The position numbers were made by a program, and so were the translations under genes. 64,000 nucleotides of DNA from Ophiura sarsii. Lineage: Eukaryota; Echinodermata; Ophiuroidea; Amphilepidida; Ophiuridae. Within the stretch, counting starts at the first letter, position 1. Every line of letters starts with the position of its first letter. Below, piece by piece: positions 42,618 to 53,791 of this stretch. The stretch lies in NCBI GenBank assembly GCA_035610835.1, contig CM069452.1:8451109-8515108 (forward strand), given 5' to 3'. Below the pieces are notes generated by a model that did no database searches, had not been told where the DNA came from, and saw nothing but the letters and a program-made list of their open reading frames with translations.

Positions 42618-43037
42618 ACCTCATATCCACTTAATACACCCCCCCTGGAGTTATACCCTCTTGCTAATTAAAGAGTCATATCATCACCTTCTTAAAATAA
42701 TAGCCTAGGTTACATTTTGTAGAAAATTATAATTTTGCCCAAGTCATCTATCTCTTCATGATGCTGGCCACCTATGGTAAATAGCATATGTGCTGAATTG
42801 AACATATTCATACCCAGTTAGAATAATGGCCTAAGTCAAGCTTGTGACTACATGTAGGCCATAGAAATGTGACTTAAGCAATTTTACAAGCTTTCAAGAT
42901 GGCAGCACGTGCTTCAATTTGGCCTAAGTAAGGTGTAAAATTGCCTAAGTCACAACGGCATGTTTGCAAATTGGCCTAAGTAATCCTCTTATGTAACAGA
43001 TTTGACAGACAGCATTATTTGTATTTCAATAGTCATA

Positions 43038-43239
43038 TACTGTAAAACAAGTTAATTTTGCGGCAACTTTTTTTCGCGAATTGCTAATCATCACTACTTT
43101 CGTGGTAACTTAATTTCGCGAACTTAAATTCCTACCACTAATGTCATCTTCACACACATCAATTCGCGGCAATATTATTTTGCGAATTTCAGCCTCTCGC
43201 GAAATTAAATTGCTCGCGAAATTAACTTGTTTTACAGTA
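43038..43239 (+). mobile_element. TACTGTAAAA MITE, copy 1
   Basis: Ends TACTGTAAAACAAGTTAATT and its exact complement AATTAACTTGTTTTACAGTA. The interior has repeated TTCGCG and GCGAA words. TA at the ends suggests a Tc1/mariner-type target. Confidence 0.78.
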
Positions 43240-43570
43240 TCCCCAAACCTTTCTCCATAAAATGAGCAAAAAAAATCATTTATTCTATATTTGGTTCAGT
43301 TTTCTCTGTTTTTCTCAAATCTTGAAAATATGAATTATGCCATTATTTTATGAAGGTGACGATATGGCACCATTAAGGGTGTACGATAAAAACTTAAGAG
43401 TTTTAATTCTTAGACAATTCAACTTCTCTGGGATTCTTTGTTAAGAGACCAAGCTTTCTTTTCTAGTGTAAAGTGTAGTGTGTTCAAATAGTATAGATAC
43501 AAACAAGTTAACTTGTATTTAGAGTGTAAGTGGTGCAAATACAACTTGAATTTTGACCTTGGCATTTGAC

Positions 43571-43753
43571 TATAGTTTGATCAGTTTCAAATTGACGAAG
43601 CCTTCTTACAGTAGCGAATGAATACAGAAGGACACGGCCACATATGAAGGTAACAAGCGCACTGTGCTTGACGCATGCATGAGACTGCGCCTTGATTACG
43701 CGCGGAGCGATAAATTGAATATTTCTCGCCAATTTGGAACTGATTAAACTATA
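43571..43753 (+). mobile_element. TATAGTTTGAT MITE, copy 1 (183 bp)
   Basis: Ends TATAGTTTGATCAGTTTC and its near-complement TTTGGAACTGATTAAACTAT. Contains GCGAATGAATACAGAAGGAC and GCATGCATGAGACTGCGC. Confidence 0.72.
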
Positions 43754-43950
43754 AACTATTCAATAGATGTGCAGGGCAGGGTGAAAAAAAAGCTAAAGAA
43801 ACGCCAAGGAATATCACTTAGTTTTGATACACTTTTATAACAAAACTGCTGTATAATACCGCATAAATACCGTATGCAACATGTATGTCATAAAATATTT
43901 TGTATTCATGATGCAGCAAATATGTATATTGAGTCTAAAATGTCTATTGA

Positions 43951-44732
43951 TACAGGGTGAGTAAAACACTACTGTACTCCAAATGAAATAAATATTTAAA
44001 AATATTTTTAACCATAATATGAAGAAAACTAATGTCAATAGTAATAGTGGTATTTGTTTTCTATTATCAACAAAAATAATCACAGGATTTCATGGTTTCC
44101 TTCCATAGGTATGACTATTTTTGTAACATTACTGTGTTTTGGACACCGAACAGATTTAACCCCCTGGGGTCTACCTGTCTATCTTACAGTGGTTCTGATT
44201 GGTTTATTACAAGATGTACTCATATGAATAGCCAATTCAAATGCAGCTTGTAAAATGTTTCAATCCCATATTATCAGGGATACAATTATTCTAACAATGT
44301 CTCTCATTGGTGCAATAAATGATGTATCCATCTTTTTAACCAATCGGCCGGTAGTTCTCAGGTGGTTAAGATTTTCATAGTCAATGATCCACAGTCATTA
44401 TGTGTGGAACACAATAACTAGTTTAATCAATTGAATACACATTAACCTTGTTCAGATATTCTCTACACACATTTCATGTGAAAAAAAGATAAAAAAATGT
44501 TTCCATGATTGAAACATTGAAAAGGAAGTGGCTGGTGCCATGATCTTCTGCAGGCTGTGTTCTAATAATGAACAAGGATGAATTGTGAAATTCAATAGGA
44601 GCTTGTTAATCCCCAAACCTTGTTCGGTTTATAAAACGTGTTTTTTCATTTAAATGATTTACATAATTCAAGTACAGATTTTCATAAATATATTCCCAAA
44701 GTTGAGTACAGTTTGTTTTGACTCACCCTGTA
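43951..44732 (+). mobile_element. Non-autonomous mariner-like element (782 bp)
   Basis: Starts TACAGGGTGAGTAAAACA and ends TGTTTTGACTCACCCTGTA-like, with a second inverted block ACTGTACTC / GAGTACAGT. TA borders and CAGGGTGA ends are mariner-like. No transposase frame remains. Confidence 0.65.
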
Positions 44733-45209
44733 AGTTGCTTCTATGTGAAGCAAGTGTCATTGTAGTAACAACTACACATATTTTGATCAGTACTATGTAA
44801 AATAATCCAACTCATATTATATTTTTATATGATATTTATAGCATTTGTACTTCCTTATTTATCTATTGTGCACATTTTCTACAGAGCATTGTATTTTATT
44901 ATCTGTAGTCTAACAGGAATAGGGAAAACTATTCTCTGTGTTGTTGATGTATACATTGTGTATTCAACCCAAGGGGAACTGGAATTCAAATTGGAATGTC
45001 ATACTTGTATTATATTAAAGAATTGGGTAATTTGCGACGCAAACAACACAAAATTGAGGTGTGGGGGGATTTCACATGAAACTGATTAGCAAACCAAATT
45101 GTGGAAATGTTTTGATATTTTTTGTGTGTCCAAGAATGGCAATAATTAAACAGATTTGTGTGATTTTCTGTGTCATTTGGAAGAGGAGAGGCAAAGGGGG
45201 GGGGGGCGG

Positions 45210-45502
45210 TCGATCCTGTAATTCCAGGAGCGGAGTGCCCATCTCTCTTTCAAAGCGATAGGGCTAGACGCACTCCTTTTTATAATATTGCTGTGTGGGG
45301 CTCGCTACACCTCCTCCACCGCGAGTCTATTACCTCCCCAGCACTGAATGCCGGTACCCATTTAAATACACCTGGGTAGAGAGGAGTAATTGCGGTAAAG
45401 TGCCTTACTCAAGAGCACAACATGTTGACCACAGCGAGACTCGAACCCACAACCTTTAGATCAAGAGTCCGGTGCTCTACCCACTGCGCCACACATGCCT
45501 TT
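45210..45502 (-). mobile_element. tRNA-derived SINE (lysine-like head) with conserved body
   Basis: Reverse strand reads GGCGCAGTGGGTAGAGCACC, GGACTCTTGATC and GTGGGTTCGAGTCTCGC: A box, CTT-anticodon loop and B box of a tRNA-Lys-like head (45428-45499). The body contains AGTAAGGCACTTTACCGCAA and CCAGGTGTATTTAAATGGG, words I associate with widespread deuterostome SINE central domains (memory only). Confidence 0.65.
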
Positions 45503-45670
45503 CTTCCTGGAAGAGGAGAAAGAAAACATAAAGCCTGACCAACCTGGTCCGCCCGCCTGTAAAACAAGGTGTTTCTTTGTCTCCTAAGGGTATTTTTATC
45601 GTAATCCTAACCCCATAACTGGGTTTTTAACCGTGATCACAATTTTGGAAGAGAAAATACCAACTTAATC

Positions 45671-45735
45671 ACTGGGGACCACTGGGAATCGATCCAGGGC
45701 CCGTCGTGCCACCCACTATGCTACGACCCTCAGCT
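45671..45735 (-). mobile_element. tRNA-like SINE head
   Basis: Reverse strand GTCGTAGCATAGTGGGTGG and CTGGATCGATTCCCAGTGG look like A and B boxes. No body could be defined. Confidence 0.45.
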
Positions 45736-46148
45736 ACTAGCCTACTTGTTCGCGCAGTATACCACGCTCACTATATAGGCTCGGTTGATTACGTCATCAA
45801 AACCCGTTTGCACAGGCGCTTGATATCATGATGTATGATGTATATTTCAAAGAATAGTGGATATTCTTTGACAACTCTTTGTTAAAACATTCTCTTTCCA
45901 AAAAGGTATTAAAGGTGGATGAACATATTTTAGACTAATTTTTCACATGGTGTTTACTATTCCACATGAATTTGACTCAATAAAAACAGTCATATTCCAA
46001 AAAAAAAGTGTTCAATGGCTCCAGTGGGTTTTTTTTATGATAGAATTAAAAAAGTACTTCAAATTTTCTGATGAAAAACAGTACATAAATTACAAGTGGG
46101 GTGTATACTACTTGCGGAGGTTATTCACTACTTTTTCACTTTTAGCTT

Positions 46149-46450
46149 AACCCTAACTCGAGATCACCACACGGCAACAGATTTCTTTTCCGACACCCAA
46201 AATTCCGTCACCAGAAAGGTCCCCCGACCCCCCCCCCCCACCCCCCCCCCCCCCCCCCCGTCCCCCCTCCCCCAGTCCCCCCTCCGACCCAGATCCTAGC
46301 CACTACACCACCGCTGCCAGTCGATACTCGGCGAGTATATTTGCCTCGTTATATAGCCTGGGTCGGTTTTGTACCCCAAAAACCTGCACGCCGGGTTATA
46401 AAAACATTTTTTCTGCACAGTTGCCGTGTGGTGTAGTAGAGTTAGGGTTA
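46149..46450 (+). mobile_element. Inverted-repeat element with AACCCTAACTC / GAGTTAGGGTT arms
   Basis: AACCCTAACTC...ACCACACGGCAA on the left and TTGCCGTGTGGTG...GAGTTAGGGTT on the right. The centre has a C-rich run (46209-46275) and a tRNA-like stretch on the reverse strand (GCGGTGGTGTAGTGGCTAGG). The AACCCTAA word resembles telomere repeat but occurs once per arm. Confidence 0.5.
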
Positions 46451-46789
46451 TGAAAATGCCCCCAGGCTTAAAATTTACATGGGTAATGATAAAAACATGG
46501 GGTTTCTTCTGATACCAAATCTCAATCTTTGATTGATCGGGCCACACACCTTTAAATATCAAATGTTAAGAGTATGTTAAGCAGGTGCACAAATGGTAAT
46601 AATCCATCCACATTTGGATCAGTACTATATATGAAATAACCTTTCAATATTTATTCTATTTTTATGCTATTTTTAAGAATGATATTTTCTTATTTATCCT
46701 ACAGAAAAAGTAAATGAGGAACTCTTAAGTAAACCATTGTTAGGTGAATGTTTCCGCAATATATATAATGATATAGTAATTAAATTGTA

Positions 46790-47160
46790 TTCATACACTC
46801 TTAGTAGTGTTGAACCAATCAGAAAGCAAGAAACTAAAATTTGTGGAGTGCATTGAAAGTGACTAATGCATTCCTAGTCTCTGTGTGTGTGCTGTTCGAT
46901 GCGCGCACCACACGCTTTGTTTTGATTTGTTGTTCAGGAATCGCGGGTTCGCCAATTTTTCATTTTTAGTGTATGAATTCGGTCAATTCATGCATGCATG
47001 TATGATTTGAAAAAAATAATGCACTTGCGCAAATGTTGATATGCTCAAAATAGCACTCCCCTGCGGGTCGTGCCATTATTCACACATCAACAACAGCGTG
47101 CATGCATTGATTTGTCTAATTTTGAAACAACACATACACATATATTGACCTATAATCAGC
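46790..47160 (+). repeat. Dispersed repeat, copy 2
   Basis: Same word order as 36215-36600. Around it (46560-46780, 47165-47330, 47690-47765) further duplicated pieces such as ATCCACATTTGGATCAGTAC and TAAACCATTG recur, so a larger segment was duplicated and broken. Confidence 0.58.
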
Positions 47161-48022
47161 ACATACCTTTAAATATCAAATTTTAAGTGAGGTGTTAAGC
47201 ATGTACACAAAATGGAATAATTCATCCACATTTAGATCAGTACTATTTTTAATAACCGTTCAATATCTGTTTTTATGTTATTTTTAAGAATTATATTTTC
47301 TTATATATCCTATAGAACATTATATATCTATTTAAATGCCAAAAAGGAAATAAAGAACTATAAGGCAAAAATACAAGTTTGTTTCTAGTGGCAAGCCTGA
47401 AAAGTCAATAAGTTAAATGCTTTTTTAAAAAAAATTCATGCTCAAATTCATATTGGAGATTCACTTGAAATGGTTTTATTTAGTCAAATCTGTGCATTTT
47501 TGTTACTCTAACGATCGCTAAAATTTGATAGTAGCCGCAGATTTTCACTTTCGTATTTGCCGTATGCCACTCGCCATCTTGAATCATGTTGGACACTATT
47601 TCGACAAAAGATGGCGCCCTAACAATATTTTCCCTGTCTCAGTGAAATGCATGCGCACTACTAAAAACAAACTTGTTTTTTTTGTTTGGCCTAAGTAAAC
47701 CATTGCTTGGTGAATGTTCCTGCAATAAATATATAATGTTATAGCAATTAATTTGTATTATTATAGAAGCTTGTGTAATATAATGCTAATAAAAAGTTCA
47801 TTTGTCCTTTCAATTTGAATGTTGTGTTTTTGTTTGGTGTTTCCTTTTTTGGGAGGATGTTGGGTTTCTTTCTTTTTATTGGGGTGAGGGGAGGGGTCAT
47901 TATTTTTTCAATCCAATTGTTGACATAATATTGTGACATAAACTATCAAATACCACCTAAACTGAATTTCACCTGAATTAAGCTATCCTTTTTCCGGGAA
48001 GGGGGGGGGGTGGTACTTTTTT

Positions 48023-48272
48023 GGTAGGGATGTGCCGCCAGCAAAATGAAAATTGACCCAAACATTTACTAATTTTTAGGGGGAAATGGACCCATATATT
48101 TACAGAGACCAATAATTTCCCTACAGATTTGACAGATGTTGCTAACATTTCTGTGAAAAACAGCAAATTTAAGGAATTTAGACCCATCCATATACCAAAA
48201 ATGGCTATGAAAAGGGGTCATTCAATTACCAGACGAATGAAAAATGGGGCCCTATTGGCGGCACATCCCTAT
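48023..48272 (+). mobile_element. TAGGGATGTGC MITE, copy 2
   Basis: Ends GGTAGGGATGTGCCGCC / GGCGGCACATCCCTA. The interior matches copy 1 (AAAAATGGCTATGAAAAGGG). AATAAA of copy 1 reads AATGAA here. Confidence 0.78.
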
Positions 48273-48476
48273 GACCTCACAAGTAACCCTCCCCAGGGTC
48301 CATTTTAATGAATGATTGGTTCTGCTAAGCTAGACTCGCATACATAACAGGTTTACTATGTTTGTTCAACCCTTCATGGTTCTATTGTCTTCATTCTTCA
48401 CCTTACATTCAGAGGGAGTGTGACAAATGTCTGAAATCCAGAGGGTTGGGGGTGCGGTACTTAGTGAATATTAGGT

Positions 48477-48713
48477 TACCGGGATGTGCCGCCACATAGG
48501 GTCCCATTTTCACCCTGTGGTAAATGGACCCCTTTTCAAAGCCATTTATGGGTCTAGAATCCTTAATGTTGCTGTTTTTCACAGACATTTTAGCAAAATC
48601 TGTCAAATATATAGGAAAATGATGGGTCTCCGGTAAACATAAGGGTCCATTTCCCCCTGAAAATGGGTAAATGTTTGGGTCAAGTTTCATTTTGATGGTG
48701 GCACATCCCTACC
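48477..48713 (-). mobile_element. TAGGGATGTGC MITE, copy 3, inverted
   Basis: Reverse orientation relative to copy 2 and only 200 bp away, so the two could form a large hairpin. Ends GGGATGTGCCGCCAC / GTGGCACATCCCTACC. Confidence 0.75.
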
Positions 48714-49689
48714 AAAACAATATCTGAGTACCCCTGAAATAGCCTCATCTTGACTGAAAATAGTATTTTTGTGCAATTATGTATTTGCGTTTGTCCAATT
48801 TTGAACATTTTGGGTTGTTCGCAATTCCATGTCATTACACAGACTTGCACAAAAGAATATAGTCTCAGGTTTGGTTTTCAAGGTACAAAGGTGGCTTGAA
48901 GTATAAAATGTAGATAAATTTATGTAGCGTAAACATTTACACAATAAATAAATTGAGGATCCCTGACACCAGTTATGATATGTGTGAAATGCAGAGTGCA
49001 AATCATTATTAGTTCAAGTTTCAGCTTTTTGACCCAGAACCTATTCATCAAATCGCCTGTTACCATGGGGATGTCAGGTCAGCAATATGATTGGAGCATG
49101 AAATAAAATGCACTGACTTTGTTAGTAATATGCTTCTGGGCTTTGTGTATGGGCAGGCTATGTAATATAGAACATTATTGTCAGATGAGTGAACAATTCA
49201 TGTGTGTCGTTACTGTCGTAGTCACATTTAACCAGAACATCGAATGTCATTGTGTGCAAAATACAGCTGGATATTTCTGCATATTTTCTGCTTTGACTTT
49301 TGCCAAACAAAAGTCACTTTGAATAGGAATGTATCTTTCTTGCATTTTCTGGAATAATAAAGTACAGAATTTCACTTCTACACCCCGGGTCTACACCTGA
49401 TGTTCAAGGTAAGTGAATTAGTGTATGTGTAAACTCATGGTTGTCATAATACATTGTAATTCAAGTAGGTTGTGAAAGGAAAAAAAATGCCCCTCTATAT
49501 AATATCTCTCTAGTGCTATGCTTTGGATGAGTGAGTTTCCTATTATGGCATACTTGAAAAATGTTTAAAATGATATGTACCATCAATCCACAAGTACACA
49601 TGGCCATGTGTTTTGAACTCGCCACCCTTCCCGTTGCATGTCCAGATTTTTACATTTCATCATGTTCTCGCTTCCTTAACACTTTTGGA
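48714..49689. other. Intergenic, nothing recognised
   Basis: No exon with family motifs and no clear repeat ends. The open frames on both strands are short and lack domain signals. Confidence 0.45.
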
Positions 49690-49888
49690 CCGGTGATTTG
49701 ACATTTCGCCGGTAATAAATCTTCTAAGGATGTGTCTATTGCCCACTATATGTGGTCCAATTAAAAGACTGCAAAGGACATGCCCCAGGGGCATAAACTA
49801 ACCTTTATAACCCTGAAAATGGACCACATAGTCAGCGGTTGACAAAATTTTAGATGATTTATTAACGGCAAAATGTCAAAATCACTGG
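49690..49888 (+). mobile_element. MITE with GATTTGACATTT arms
   Basis: GATTTGACATTTCGCCGGTA and TTAACGGCAAAATGTCAAAATC are inverted, with TGTGGTCC / GGACCACA further in. Noncoding. Confidence 0.6.
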
Positions 49889-50663
49889 GATGGGAACATA
49901 ATGTTTACACCATCTGAGATTCGAAATAGCATATCGCAATTATTACTTGATCTACCCCATAAAAAGTATATATTTTCTGAACGGTAATCTCACAAGGAAT
50001 CCAAATAATTATGCTATTGGAATTTAGATAGGACCTAATGGTATTAAACATGTAGTGGTTAAGATTGTTCAAAAAATATCGATTTTTTTTCTTCTTCTTC
50101 TTCTTCTTCATATTTTGATTAAAGCTCAATTATAATGTGTGGCCTATACCTATCCCAATCATAATTGTACTCTGCATATTAGTTCCTCATGCAATTACCC
50201 ATAAAATAATAATGGTTGTCAAGGGTAACCTGTTGAAATATACTATATCGGGAAGTAAATAAGCACAAACGTTTATATTTCATAATTATTAGAGTTTACA
50301 AATATATTTTTTGAGAGATGCACCCTATCCTGATTTAAACAGCATTTTTGAAACCCCTATTTGAGAGCTTTCCAAAAATGTATAATTTTGCTATCATCGG
50401 TTGAACATTTTTTTTGTTATAGTCAGGTATGTAAAACCGATGAATTAGGGCAAGTTCACTGTGTAGCGAATAGGGAGAAAACCAAGGACAATTCAATCGA
50501 TTCATGAATACAATTGTTACATAATAGTTGTCACGTTTGTTGAAACAGAATCTTATAGAATATAAAACGATCTATAAAATGAGAGCAAAATCATGTTTGT
50601 ACCATACAGAGATAAATTGAACGTAGAATTGGGAACATTTTCTATATTCCCCATTATAAGTCA

Positions 50664-50870
50664 CGTTCACACTAGGCGGCGTAAGGAAGAGTAGCGGTGG
50701 TTTGGCGTAGCAATCGCGTAACTGATGGAGTATGTGACTGTGTGAACGATGATAAGCGTAAGTTACGCCGTCTTAATAATCCGGTCGATTTACTCCTGCT
50801 TTTTAGCAGGAGTAGCGAGGAGTAAGCAAGGTCAGCGTAGCCTCGCCTGGCGTAAATGGCTGTGTGAACG
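50664..50870 (+). mobile_element. MITE with CGTTCACAC / GTGTGAACG ends
   Basis: The ends are inverted. Internal CTGTGTGAACG repeats and a hairpin ACTCCTGC / GCAGGAGT (50790-50815). CGTAA words recur. Noncoding. Confidence 0.55.
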
Positions 50871-50934
50871 GTACTATAGATTGTACACAGCGCCGCCACC
50901 GCCTCCACCACTGACTTTCAAAATATAATCAATC

Positions 50935-51018
50935 ATATCGTCGCTGTTCTAACATACCGGCACATCTCTTTACTTATTTCTGTTGTGATGTGCCGGTATG
51001 TCAGAACAGCGACGATAT
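50935..51018 (+). repeat. 84-bp near-perfect palindrome
   Basis: Arms of about 32 bases (ATATCGTCGCTGTTCT... and AGAACAGCGACGATAT) with ACATACCGGCACATC / GATGTGCCGGTATGT inside and a loop of about 20. It ends 15 bp before a TACTGTAAAA MITE. Confidence 0.75.
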
Positions 51019-51032
51019 CTCAGCCAAACAGT

Positions 51033-51247
51033 TACTGTAAAAGTCAATATTTTCGCGATAAGATATTTTCACGAAAATGGTCATAACAGGCATTTTGCGA
51101 TTTTTTTTATTTTCGCGATTTTCAACATTTGTGAACAAAAGTCAATGGAAGTCGATAATCTTCGCGAGTTTATATTTTCGCGGATGAGGATTGATTCGCG
51201 AAATTCGCAAAAATAAAAACCACGCGAAAATTTCTACTTTTACAGTA
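51033..51247 (+). mobile_element. TACTGTAAAA MITE, copy 2
   Basis: Ends TACTGTAAAAGT / CTTTTACAGTA with many TTCGCG words inside. It directly follows a separate 84-bp palindrome. Confidence 0.75.
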
Positions 51248-51978
51248 TAGAAATATATGATTTATTCACACAATGTAGCTAGATAAATGGGCTTTCAAAT
51301 GACACCTAAACCATAGCACTACCTTATTTGGTTGAGTTATTAAAGAGTGATGGATGATTCGTCACCAATAATACAACGCCGCCACCCTTTTTTTTTGGGG
51401 GGGGGGGGGGGGCGAAGCCACCCTATTAGCATGTGATTGCAACAATTTACACATTTAGGTCTTTCTAAACATAAGTGGAGGCTGCCATGTTTGTAGTCTT
51501 TGTAAATTACATGTACCTATGCAGTTTATTTTAACAGTACCCGCAGTCTGTGCTGGAGTCAAAGCTATATTTGTTTAGTTGATGATTCAACCAGAGAGAT
51601 GTTGAGTTGTGGATGTGTCATATATACCTAGAATGTTCTCCAGACAGTATCCCCCCCCCCCCCTCCCTTCCATGCACACAAATCAACTTTATTGGTTTCC
51701 TCTATTATTTTTAGACTGCGGTGTCTTTTTGTTTGTTTTTTGGTTTGAATTATGGAAAATACATCCACCATTTCCCTGGTATTTTGGTATGAAACAGATG
51801 TTTGGTTACAAAACATGCTTTTTTCGCCCCCATTCCATTTCAATGGAATTTTTATTGGGTGGTGAGTTCAAAACACATGGCCATATATACCCTTTATTGA
51901 TTTTAGTTAGGTTGAATTAAGTTTTTACAGTTGGGACATTTTCTGTAAGTACCAAAACGCTATGGTAACAAAAATGAC

Positions 51979-52477
51979 TATAGTTTGATGAGTTCCAAAT
52001 TGGCGAAGCCGTATAGCAGCGAATGAATACAGAAGGACGCGGGCGCACATTGAAGGCAACCTGCGTCAGTGGCGGCTCTACAGGGGGCAAGGGGGGGATC
52101 TCCCCCCCCCCAAAAAAAAATAATATTGGTTTTGACCCCCCCCCCAAAAAAAAAAATCAATTTAGTTAAAATTATAACAAAATAGACACTTTTAGCATAA
52201 AAAGGCAATTTTGACCACGCTGTGTGCACATTTTCTTACTAAATTAGGTTAAATTAGACCAAATGTTGACAATTTTAGCATAAAACAGCTAAACTTTGTG
52301 CTCAAGCGCGCATTTTCATACCAAATTAGTTTGTATTAGACCAAATTTGACATTAAGCGTAAAATGGCACAACAAATTTCATTCACTGTGTACCATCGAG
52401 AGCGTATGTTTGGATTACTTAAGCGCGAAGAGAGATAAAAAATTATAAAATCTCGCCAATTGGAACTGATTGAAATA
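51979..52477 (+). mobile_element. TATAGTTTGAT MITE, copy 2, interrupted
   Basis: Same ends and GCGAATGAATACAGAAGGAC as 43571. A block from about 52069 to 52400 (starting GTGGCGGCTCTACAGGGG and rich in C/A runs) interrupts it and is probably a second insertion. Confidence 0.65.
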
Positions 52478-52997
52478 GTTGCAAGCAATAAAAAAGAAGA
52501 TGAAAACATTAAAGATAATAAATACATTTCAAACTGCATAAAATATGTGCTCACTGCACTGGGGTTTTTTCTTCAGGAAAGAGTGTTTAAAAATTAAAGG
52601 GGCATTAAGAGATGGGGTGGAGGCAGCGCCCTCAATTACAAAAATATATGATAAAAAATGGGATTTGTATATTTTTACAATTGTATTACATGTATGAACT
52701 TACACCTATAAGGATTAAGAAAAATCAGCCCTCTTTGTACAACAAATTAAACGTCGATTCAAAAATGCTGGTAGAGCCGCAATCAGCATTTTACGTCCGA
52801 CAGTATCCCCCTGCAGTACGCATGATACATAACGCGAACCGTATTTGCATAGAGGGCGTTTTTCAATAAACCCTGGATGGTATTGTTTTAACCAAGTTTT
52901 GCTGGGGTTTTTTTTGTTAGTAGAAACAACAATAATGCAATTTTTAATGTTCATCTTGAATTCTGAAGTAAATTTGTCAACACCATTTAATGTCCCT

Positions 52998-53378
52998 TTA
53001 AAGGCATATTATGTGATCTTTTCCAGAGAGCGCCCTCTATTCATGATATTTTTTAGAAAGTAGATTTTCTTGCAGATTTACATTTCCGATCATAAATCAT
53101 ACATACATTCCAATTTACAGAGCGATACGATTCCTAATTACCTCAAAATCATGGTTTTAGAGTGAATTTAGAGTGAAAAATATAAACTGTCGGGATTCCG
53201 ACAGTTTATTTTCACTCTAAAACCATGATTTTGAAGTAATTAAGAATCGTATCGCCCTGTAACTTGGAATGTATGCATGATTTATAATCAGAAATGTAAA
53301 TCTGCAAGAAAATCTGCTTTCTATTTTTTTTTCGATGTTGAGGGCGTTCCCTGGAAAGATCACATAATATACCTTTAA
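52998..53378 (+). mobile_element. Second copy of the TTAAAGG palindromic MITE (381 bp)
   Basis: It is highly similar along its length to 33580-33962, in the same orientation, with the same terminal GAGAGCGCCCTCTATTCATG and centre. It is intergenic. Confidence 0.82.
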
Positions 53379-53596
53379 TAGTCAAATTTAGTTGGTTTGG
53401 TTAGTTGAAACACGCTACCCATTCGCATTTTAAGCACCCCTTCTTTCTTTTTCTGAAGGGCAATGACTATCAATTTGGGGCATTTTGTTTACAAACCTTG
53501 AAAATTCCATTGAATAGATCAAAGAAAAGAGGTCGAGTTTCATGGCTGTAACGTAAGTAGCCCAATGAGGCGCAATTATAAGCACTCAATTCAATC

Positions 53597-53791
53597 TACT
53601 GTAAAAGCTAAAATTTTCGCAGTAGTTTTATTTTCGCGGTGGTTTTATTTTCACGCTTTTCGCGCAAACTATTTTTCCGCGAAAATAATGTTTTCAATAT
53701 TCATGCAATGCATCCAGAAGGTCGCCCGCGAATAAACAATTCGCGAAATGTTTGATATCAAAATGCGCGAAAATATTGGCTTTTACAAGTA
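53597..53791 (+). mobile_element. TACTGTAAAA MITE, copy 3
   Basis: Ends TACTGTAAAAGC / GCTTTTACAAGTA. It contains GCAATGCATCCAGAAG, found reversed in the copy at 60409. Confidence 0.72.

Noticed and set aside
45428..45499. Functional tRNA-Lys gene on the minus strand
   Set aside because: A and B boxes are good but acceptor stem pairing fails and a SINE body is attached.
46149..46160. Interstitial telomere repeat (AACCCTAA)
   Set aside because: Only one unit per arm of an inverted-repeat element, not a tandem telomeric tract.
52069..52229. Minus-strand frames with FFFGGG blocks
   Set aside because: Translation of C/A homopolymer runs within a repeat insertion.
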